This document shows, one piece after another, positions 56,655 through 64,000 of a stretch of 64,000 nt of DNA. The position numbers were made by a program, and so were the translations under genes. A model generated the notes under the pieces. It was not told the origin of the DNA, ran no database searches, and saw only the letters and a list, made by a program, of their open reading frames with translations. Source of the DNA: Amoebophrya sp. A120 (lineage: Eukaryota > Sar > Dinophyceae > Syndiniales > Amoebophryaceae); NCBI GenBank assembly GCA_905178155.1, contig CAJINV010000008.1, positions 3,832,793 to 3,896,792 on the forward strand, given 5' to 3'. Position 1 is the first letter of the stretch, and the number at the start of each line of letters is the position of its first letter.

Positions 56655-58008
56655 CCACAGTGCTGATGCTGAAGACTATACTCGTCACACACATGCTTAC
56701 AGTTACACTTAATACACGGCGCAGCTTCAACAACATGCTATGGTAGTACACCTTCCACCGATCCCGTTCCCGAATGAGCAACCTTTACTAGTAGTACTTT
56801 GCCCTGGTGGAGAAATAAATGAGAAATTAATAGATGAGTACTGTATCTGTATGATGTTTGAATTTGATTCAATTGGCTCCGACTCGTTTAAGTTTATGTT
56901 TCGCAACAAGAACAACTTCAGCTTCATCATGATCTCTCTTTCTTGTTTCGGTTTCACCAGCGCTAGCGCTATACTTTAGTTAGTAATAAAGGCAGCAGCT
57001 TAAAACAGCACTGTTCACTGTGGGCTTTTCTTGTGCTGAGATCATCTGAATTGGGTCTACTTTGCTGGTGAGGAGCAGGAAGCGGACCCACGAGCAGTCA
57101 AGTGCTCGACACCTTGTACAATTATGTTGTGAAGACCCTGACGAACAAGAAGAAAATGAACGCGGAGGCAATCAATTTGAAAGATGAAGATCAGGGTGGA
57201 AGGACCGAACACGCGGCAGCAAAAATCGCGACGAGCCTTTCCGCACTGATTGGGAGCGAGTGGCCGACCGCCGCGCGCTTGTGATAGGCGTGAGACGAGG
57301 TTTTATATTCATCGCTGGGCCCGCGCCCGTTATTTTGTTTGACACGCCGCCCCTCGCCTCGGCCGCCCTGATGTCATGCATTGACTGGGCTGGAGGTTCA
57401 GTTCCGGTTAGATGCAACGGCCCGGGGCCAGGACCCCACCGGCCCATGAGACTGATTTCTGTACAGAAATGAGGCCAAGGAGCGCACGCCACGCGGCGTT
57501 CTTCTCAGACATTGTTCGCGGTGATTCTACGCGACTGTCTCACCGGTGTGCCTTGGCCAGGTACCAGAAGAGGACAGGCACGAGCTGTGGCGGCCCCTCA
57601 AGAAGTGCCTGTCGCCACAGTGTAGTTCGGAGCCAAGCTGGAGATCATGTTGGCGAGCCCTAATATGCCCTTCGCCTGGTTTTCGTTTTTCGGTGCAGTC
57701 GCTGTCGCTGACCTCAACCTGTGTTGATCTTCGTTCAGATAATTCAGTCAGTCCGTAATACGAACCGCATGCATGCGGCCGCGCTGTGTTTGATGTTGGC
57801 TGTCTGCTCGAGCAGGCATGATTTTCTTTCTTTCAGACTTTTCCGTCCACATTTCTAAAACTTTTTTCGCATCTCGTTCTTCTTTTGTGACTGGCGCTCG
57901 CAAGGGAAAGAAGCCGCGGAGTTGTGACTTTCATTTTTTTTTCGCCAGAACTACCAGCCTTAGATTTACTCAGCACAAGAGCCAGAAGAGGAAGAGAAGC
58001 GAAGTATC
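56655..58008. other. Intergenic with a GC-rich patch and one possible exon
   Basis: Mostly non-coding. 57280-57470 is GC-rich (gggcccgcgcccg and similar). A possible coding fragment at 57102-57284 is listed separately. Confidence 0.45.
57102..57284 (+). CDS. Possible small exon or gene fragment
   Basis: The frame reads LDTLYNYVVKTLTNKKKMNA, then EAINLKDEDQGGRTEHAAAK and IATSLSALIGSEWPTAARL before TGA, a plausible helical protein end. The first ATG would be at about 57156. No upstream exon was found with certainty, and no family is recognised. Confidence 0.3.
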   Translation: MLDTLYNYVVKTLTNKKKMNAEAINLKDEDQGGRTEHAAAKIATSLSALIGSEWPTAARL

Positions 58009-61000
58009 ATGGCGACGTACCAGATCCTCGCCTGCCATGCAGGCGAGCAGTCCAAGGACAGCATCCTTTCAGTGCTCAAGTCCCGCGTCACGAACACCTG
58101 TGACGAGGTATAAAATATGCATGCTCTGGATACACAATCAATTTTTTTTTTTCCTTACAGCTCCTGTGCATAATTTTTACGGTCCTTGATGCAGGTGTGC
58201 AAGAATTATGCAGTATCAATTGTTTTCTGTATATTCAGGTGTGCAAGTTCGACGTTCCGGACACCCTGAAGTTCGGGAGTTTCGACTCCCTGGTGAAGAT
58301 GATGGACGACCTTTCCAAGTACGACAGTCAAGTGGAGGGCATCCTGCGACGGATCGAGCGACAAATGACCGACTTGGATGCTAACGCGGACTTCAAAGTG
58401 TTGTTCCGGCAGAAAACCATGACGGTGGAGAGCTACGTCCGCAGCTTCCAGTGGGACGACACCAAGTGGCCCAGGAACAGAAATGTATAATCATAATCAT
58501 GCACATGCGCTTGACTCTGTTGTAATCTTTGTGATGTTCTTCTTGCCGGTTTGGAATGAATTTCGAGGATGAAAAGATGAATTAGAATGATTTCATCTAC
58601 TCCACTTCTCGTGGTAACATGTTGACCAAGACCAACATGATGTAGTGCATATCACAAAATACAACTTTACCCAGGTTTCTGACAACATGACATCGCTTAT
58701 GAACACAGTGTCGAGGATTGACGACGACGTAAAAAACAAAGCCTACGCGTACGCAGACGTGAAGTCAGTACTGAGTTCTTTTGTAGTTCATTTACAACTT
58801 ATGATGCTGGACGTAGTACCTACTAGGCTGTGGTAGTACTTTGAAACTTTAACTTTTTTCACTTTTCTTTGGTTCTTGACCTTGGCGCTCCTCACCAGTT
58901 TGAGTTTGAAACCTAAGGAATAAGAAGTAGAAGTAAAGCAAATAAAAGTACCTGATCCACACCACGACTACAACCAGAGCCTCGCTTCCCTGAACAAGTC
59001 GAAGGGACCGGGTACCACGCTGATGAATGCGGAGCTTACCGAAATACTGACTCCGGACGTGGTGGCCGCGGACGACTTTATCGCGAAAGAGCACTTGACC
59101 ACCGTGCTCGTGATCGTGCCAAGGGGCGGCGAAAAGGAGTTTCTGGAGTCCTACGAGCGCGTGGATCCCTTCGTCGTGCCACGATCAGCGAAGCAGTATC
59201 CTGAGTAAAAACGTACCCACACCAGAGTTGTAATGCAGATTTGCAAAGACAGGAAGACGAAGACTTGTAATGCGCATCCCCATGAGAGCCATTTCCAATC
59301 GTGTTTTGGAATTTGTGATGCTGTGAACAGGATGAGCAGATGAATCTGTGACGCGGCTGCACTTGCTAACCTGCACTACACTGCCGAGTGCAACTTGTCA
59401 TGCGTGACTCACAAAACTCCTAGGTTTGTGTTGCAAAATCCCCATCCTGACTCTGGTGTGGGTACGTTTTTACTCAGGATAAGCAGTTCCAAAAACTCAC
59501 GGACGGGAAATTGCTCCCGATCGAGGACAAGGTAATATGTCAAAATGGTGCTGAGGAAATTCAATCTTTATCGTGCATCAACAACAACATTTACATTTAC
59601 ATTCGCATTCCGGGTGTGCTGGGTGTTGCTGTTGCTACTGCAATAATTGCTCCTGCTGCTTTTGGTAAACAAGAATTCTGCTCTCGTCGTCTATAGTCCG
59701 CAGACCGCAGGGACCTCCCATCATGCCCGACGACAAATGAAACTGAGTACGCCTATTTTTACTTGAATGAGAAAGTCGAAGTCTGGCGAAAATAAATAAA
59801 CGACTCGTCTTGCTTGATTGTCTCTACTACAGGACGGCAACAGTCTTTGGCGTGTGGTTTGCTTCAAGAAGTCCGTCGAGACGGTGCGAAAGGGTCTATG
59901 CATTGCAAATATGTCTGGGTCTGGAAGGTTGTAACTACTTGTAATGCTAGCTTTCCATACCTAGGAAATCTGTGTTGCATATCCAACAAAAGTCGCGGCC
60001 TCTTCTGTTCATGCAAAAACGCAGTTTCTCATGCGGATTGCCTATGAGGAAGCGTTCTGGAAAGTTGTCATGCTGGGTTGCATTCGGGACTGTTTCTATC
60101 ATCCACATTTTAGCATCACAAGTTTCCAGACCCAGACATTTTTACATTTGATAGGGTCTGAAGGAGTGCAAGTGCTCCATCCGGGAATTCAGTTACAGTG
60201 TCGACGCCTACAAGGAATTTGTGTTGAACGCAGAAACCTTGCAGTTTGAGTTCACCAAGAACGAGATGGGGCTCAAGAGACACTGCGCAGCCGCCTTCTC
60301 CGATACGTTGGTAGCGTGGATGCATTTGAAGGTACTTGTTGTCCCCCCGTTGATGTGTTGATTCGATAGGGATAGTGTGGTCAGTGTCACAGTCATCATC
60401 ATGTCATAAGAACCATGCTCGTCATCCTCATGACGTATTTTCATGGTAGATTCTATCACACACTTCATCTTCACGAGCAATGGAAAAATTGAAAAAGAAA
60501 AACACGAACCAGATCCGATTTTATGTAAAATCGTGAAAGTATCTTCAACGATATCATACTCATCAAAGGCTATGCGTGTGTTTGTCGAAGCTATTCTGCG
60601 GTATGGTGTGCCGCCAAACTTCGCGAGCTTCATCGTCCGACCGACATCCGCAAAGAACATTACCAAGCTGAGGACCGTCTTAAACGATGTGTTTTCTGCA
60701 AGCGGACTGTTCGGCCAGAACTACCTGGGTGGGAGTGGTAGGATTTGAGAACTACGATGCTTTTTTGACATGACACTGTTGTATTAAGTACTGATATGTT
60801 TTCTCCATCAAGTATTAATAGTATGCGTTCGCATATCTCTGCCGAGTCATGTCTTTCTTGTCGACACGAAAACGAGGTTCCCCAAAGAACCTAAAAAAAA
60901 TTTCTATCCTCAGGTGCCACCGCCGAGGGTGCGGAAGAGGATATCAAATGTAAAAATGTCTGGGTCTGGAAGAATGCAACTTGTGATGCTGCATGTGGAT

Positions 61001-61266
61001 TCCAGAAAAATCTGTATTGCATGAGTACCAAAAGGAATGCAATTTTTGCTACGTGGAGAGGGCATTTGTCATGCGGAATAGGCATCAAGAAGCTCTAAAA
61101 AAATCTGTGATGCTAGGGCATGCATCACTGACATCAGGGCTCATGCAAAACGTGCATGGCAATTGTTAGAATCTTCCAGACCCAGACATTTTTACAGTTG
61201 ATAGAGGAGGCGTATTACCCATATGTCAGCCTAAGCTTCTCCCCTCTCTCCGTGAAGGAGGTATAA
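58009..61266 (+). CDS. V-type proton ATPase subunit C, 10 exons
   Basis: Exons: 58009-58107, 58239-58484, 58675-58767, 58978-59197, 59488-59531, 59833-59897, 60160-60331, 60569-60737, 60914-60941 and 61209-61266, giving 397 residues (family about 380-395). Recognised stretches are KFGSFDSLVKMMDDLSKYDS, ESYVRSFQWDDTKWP, DDDVKNKAYAYADVK, LTTVLVIVPRGGEKEFLESY, then YERVDPFVVPRSAKQF across the first introner, WRVVCFKKSVETVRK, CAAAFSDTLVAWMHLKAMRV and VFVEAILRYGVPPNFASFIV. Subunit C joins the V1 head to the stators and leaves on regulated disassembly; the enzyme acidifies endomembrane compartments (established). Three of nine introns are introner elements and six are GT-AG. Known sequence on both sides of each introner makes this gene the best test of how the elements are spliced. 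Confidence 0.93.
59198..59487. mobile_element. Introner element, family B
   Basis: This 290-bp intron has the direct repeat aagcagt at 59191-59197 and 59481-59487. The inverted termini match perfectly for 31 bases (outer part tatcctgagtaaaaacgtac). Excision joins aag cag t|tc caa in frame within conserved V-ATPase C sequence. Confidence 0.9.
59898..60159. mobile_element. Introner element, family A
   Basis: This 262-bp intron has the direct repeat agggtct at 59891-59897 and 60153-60159. The left end is tatgcattgcaaatatgtct; the right end carries cagacatttttacatttgat. The join ggt ct|g aag keeps the frame. Confidence 0.9.
60942..61208. mobile_element. Introner element, family A
   Basis: This 267-bp intron has the direct repeat agagga at 60936-60941 and 61203-61208. 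The left end is tatcaaatgtaaaaatgtct; the right end carries cagacatttttacagttgat. The join gag ga|g gcg keeps the frame into the last exon. Confidence 0.88.
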
Positions 61267-62916
61267 TTCGCGGAGCCAAAGAACACCGAAGCCAGAACAT
61301 CAAGTCTGCGTCTGGTAAAGAAAACAACACCATTACCATCGTTCCCATATGTTTTCTTGAAGTTGAGTGATAATTATAGCGAATTAGTAGATTGAATTTG
61401 AATTTGTTCTTCGAAATTAATACTTGAGCTCTATAGAAGCACCAGCACGACCATAGGTCCAATATGAATACTCAAAATTCATCGTAAACACGCATCGGGG
61501 CAAGAGCGTCTTCTTGAAGCCATGTCTCTTTACTTTGTTCGGCCGATCAAATTTCTTTGCAATTGAGAAAATCGGGTTGTAACAAACTCGATGCGTGAAA
61601 ACAAGCTCTGGTGCCCCGTAAGTACTACTTTTTGAAGCTGTTGATACTGATAGGTACAAACAAGCTGCGCACGATAAAAGGCTTGTCCACAACATGCAAC
61701 AGCACAAGAAATACAGGTGGACTCTTCAAAAAGTAGAAGGAACTACTATCAAAACCACACTATCACACGCGATGGCTTCCAACTGAAGTAGAAGTATTAC
61801 TAGACTGCACGACTTTGCGTCACGGTGGCTCGTTCTTCGAGCGAAGGACCGCCACTTCTACTATTATGCAACATAGACTTAGACATCATTCAAAGATGAA
61901 CTACCGCTATACTTCTCATCAACAAAAGATCAAGAGATGAAACGCGTACTACACACGCACCGCAAGTAACTGTTGAGCAGTTGGGGCAAAGTCGCTGTGA
62001 TTTGGAGTTTTTGCCATGGTAGGTCTGAATAAACTTGCGGCGATCTTGAAGGTGGACGAACAGAGTCAGAGACAGTACCTAGCAGCATAGGAAGTACAAA
62101 CTGGTGCGCCGTCTCACGCTTTAGCTTTTCATGAACTTCTTGAAGGCACTGTAAGAGTAGGCACTAGACTACTGCTGTTCACTTTCTTTTGCTGGCAACT
62201 GTTGTATTCTTGCGCACGGTATTTTTAATATTGAGCAGTTCTAATAATTTTAATTTCTGCGGTTTTTTCACGACGAAAAGGATCACGAAAAATTTGTTGT
62301 ATGAATATGAGAACTGCCCACACGACGTCGTCCGTTGTATCCATACGTACATCACGGCCGCAAGAAGATCTCGCTAGTAGTTTTGGTTACTACAGCCCGC
62401 AAGGGGAAAGCGGAGGTAGCGAAAAGTTGATCCGCCGGAGATCACGCTTGTTGTGTAGTTTGTCATATTTATCTTCATCAGCCTATTAAGTAATGGGCAA
62501 CAACTCCTCAGCACGGTGCGATGTGCTGTTAGTTTTTTCATTTTTGAAGGCACTCTTGCTACGGCAGTATTCTTCACGGCACTGACATCAAAGTGTACTT
62601 TTTGAGCACTAAATCTGGTGTGCTCCATCGGAATACTGGTAAACTTCATCGGATCTTCATCGATCTACGGCTACGTTTCTCCAGCGTACTTCCACACTCC
62701 TGGTCCTGCGGTAGTTGAGACTGTAAGTTTCAACGGACCACGATATCAACCCACCTCTAGGCTCTTTAGTCTCTTGACTTCATTTTCAGAAGCCCGTAAG
62801 CCCTTCGCCAGGGTTTGAGTAGTTTGTGAAACTACAACTTTAACTTTTCTCTCGTCGGTGCAACACTTAGATTCTGCTTCACTAGAAGTACTTCTAAATT
62901 GAGAACATCAAAGATA
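61267..62916. other. Intergenic, nothing recognised
   Basis: About 1.65 kb, AT-rich, with short frames only. No RNA gene or repeat is recognised. Confidence 0.5.
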
Positions 62917-63528
62917 ATGTCGATGCAGATTTTTCTGCGTGGCGCCGACGGCACCTCCCAGGTGCGCTGCGTCGATGAATGCGCAACCGTTGGGGAGCTG
63001 GTTTCCACCCTGGATGCTGCTGTTTTGAAAGAGGGCGTCCATCTATCCTACGCGGGAAAGGACGTGCCGGAGGAGGCGGTTGTGGGAAACGTTTTACAGG
63101 ATGAGTGCACGGTTGACGTCCATGTCGACTTGCTCGGCGCGGGTAAGAAGCGCAAGAAGAAGCAGTACACCAAGCCGAAGAAAATCAAGCACAAGCACAA
63201 GAAGGTCAAGCTCGCGGTGCTGAAGTACTACAAGGTAAGCAGACAGACAGCCCGAGTAGACCGAAACATTTGTTTCATTTTGAGTTAGTTGCTTTTCCTG
63301 AACCAATTTCGTAACTTCCGATTTGTTGAATGTTTCGGCCAATTACCCATGAGTATGTGTATGATCTATTTCATGGTGGTTTAGGTTGGTGGTGACGGAA
63401 AGGTGACCCGTTTGCGCAAGGAAAGCCCGATCTGCGGTGCGGGGGTGTTTATGGCCATGCATCACAACCGCTACCATTGTGGGAAGTCCGGGCTGACCTT
63501 CATGTTTAACAAAGAGGACGAGAAGTAG
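62917..63528 (+). CDS. RPS27A: Diverged ubiquitin-like domain fused to ribosomal protein eS31 (RPS27A-type), 2 exons
   Basis: Exons 62917-63234 and 63385-63528 (GT-AG, phase 0) give 153 residues. Residues 3-76 are ubiquitin-like: [10 protein letters not shown] at the start, then [11 protein letters not shown] where ubiquitin has the K48 region. The domain is strongly diverged, and the processing site reads [18 protein letters not shown] instead of LRLRGG. The eS31 part is clear: the basic tail, then [20 protein letters not shown] and [20 protein letters not shown]. In typical eS31 four cysteines bind zinc; here only two remain (ICGAG and YHCGK) and the others are Ser. The protein belongs to the small ribosomal subunit head (established). 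The ATG at 62917 is used; a second ATG two codons on is equally possible. Confidence 0.92.
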
Positions 63529-64000
63529 ACGTTCGTTTCACACACAGACACACACAGACTACACGAAGACCCGATATTGAATGGAACCGATCGGGAGGTC
63601 GCGCTGGCGACGTCGACGTGCAGTAGAAACGCAAACCGCTCACTCCCGATGCAGCAGAGCGCAATACAAATGAAGAAATTTTCACAACGGTGATTTATTT
63701 TGCAGCAAGATGAATAAACTTAAAGCTACACTTACAGCACGAGAGCAGATCGTAGCTTATGCAACACGTGCATGCGCAAGCGCATCGAATTCCTCGAATC
63801 GCTGAAACAAAAATGAAAGGAGCTTTTCAGCATCGACACAGCTCTGGACCGGTTACGTGCGAGCAGACCAATGCTATCAAATCCGTTGTTGATTGTGCTA
63901 TTGTAGTGTTGTTCTTGGCAGATGAAATCATAGAAGAGAAACAGGTAGAAGAGGAGCTGGGCAGCGTCAGATTCCTGCAGAAGCATTTTTTGCGTAGTGA
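63529..64000. other. Intergenic up to the window end
   Basis: It contains cacacagacacacacagac just after the eS31 stop and then unremarkable sequence. No gene is recognised. Confidence 0.5.

Noticed and set aside
57260-57758. Two + strand frames in a GC-rich patch after the possible small exon
   Set aside because: The translations are Pro/Gly/Arg-rich without order. The GC patch itself explains the lack of stops.
1-64000. tRNA, rRNA or other RNA genes
   Set aside because: I scanned by eye and found no convincing cloverleaf or rRNA core. A covariance-model search (tRNAscan-SE, Infernal) would be needed to exclude them.

Overview
The window looks like nuclear DNA of a compact alveolate genome, most likely a syndinian dinoflagellate close to Amoebophrya. 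The reasons are: (i) every confidently called gene lies on the + strand, one after another, as in dinoflagellate unidirectional clusters; (ii) genes are split by short GT-AG introns and, in addition, by a second class of intron that has terminal inverted repeats and a 4-7 bp flanking direct repeat, i.e. introner elements of the kind known to invade Amoebophrya genes; (iii) recognisable eukaryotic genes (SMP/C2 lipid-transfer protein, MAD2, V-ATPase subunit C, ubiquitin-like/eS31 fusion, IQ-motif protein) use the standard code and are mixed with long Ser/Ala/Gly-rich proteins. The species is inferred, not proven.

Layout. 44-3184 SMP+C2 protein (5 exons). 4182-8593 PDZ-repeat protein with two introners. 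9695-10647 MAD2. 11354-12725 acidic protein with one introner. 13576-14985 unknown helical protein. 16058-19533 long coiled-coil protein with one introner. 20820-22781 secreted endonuclease/exonuclease/phosphatase-fold protein. 23318-24082 weak three-exon model. 24116-26144 secreted EF-hand protein. 27570-30200 secreted protein that shares its leader and its upstream DNA with the 20820 gene. 30954-31421 small, probably mitochondrial, protein. 33955-49491 a 12-exon, 2000-residue low-complexity protein. 50789-56654 an IQ-motif protein (8 exons). 58009-61266 V-ATPase subunit C (10 exons). 62917-63528 ubiquitin-like/eS31 fusion.

The most unusual content is the mobile intron system. I count twelve introner-like introns in four terminal-repeat families. 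In each case removing the element plus one copy of the direct repeat restores the reading frame, and in several cases a known motif (IQ motif, PDZ core, V-ATPase C core). One element, in the 2000-residue gene, has itself been invaded: its two ends and its direct repeat now flank about 6.6 kb of GC-rich tandem repeats and palindromes, giving an intron of about 6.85 kb. A different composite intron (55369-56513) holds an inverted-repeat element between two 51-bp direct repeats.

The genes do not form an obvious pathway. They cover membrane contact sites, checkpoint control, vacuolar acidification, translation and calmodulin binding. The two secreted paralogues and the EF-hand protein may belong to the parasite's exported set (inference). 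Intron borders were worked out by hand from reading phase and splice motifs and have not been checked against transcripts.
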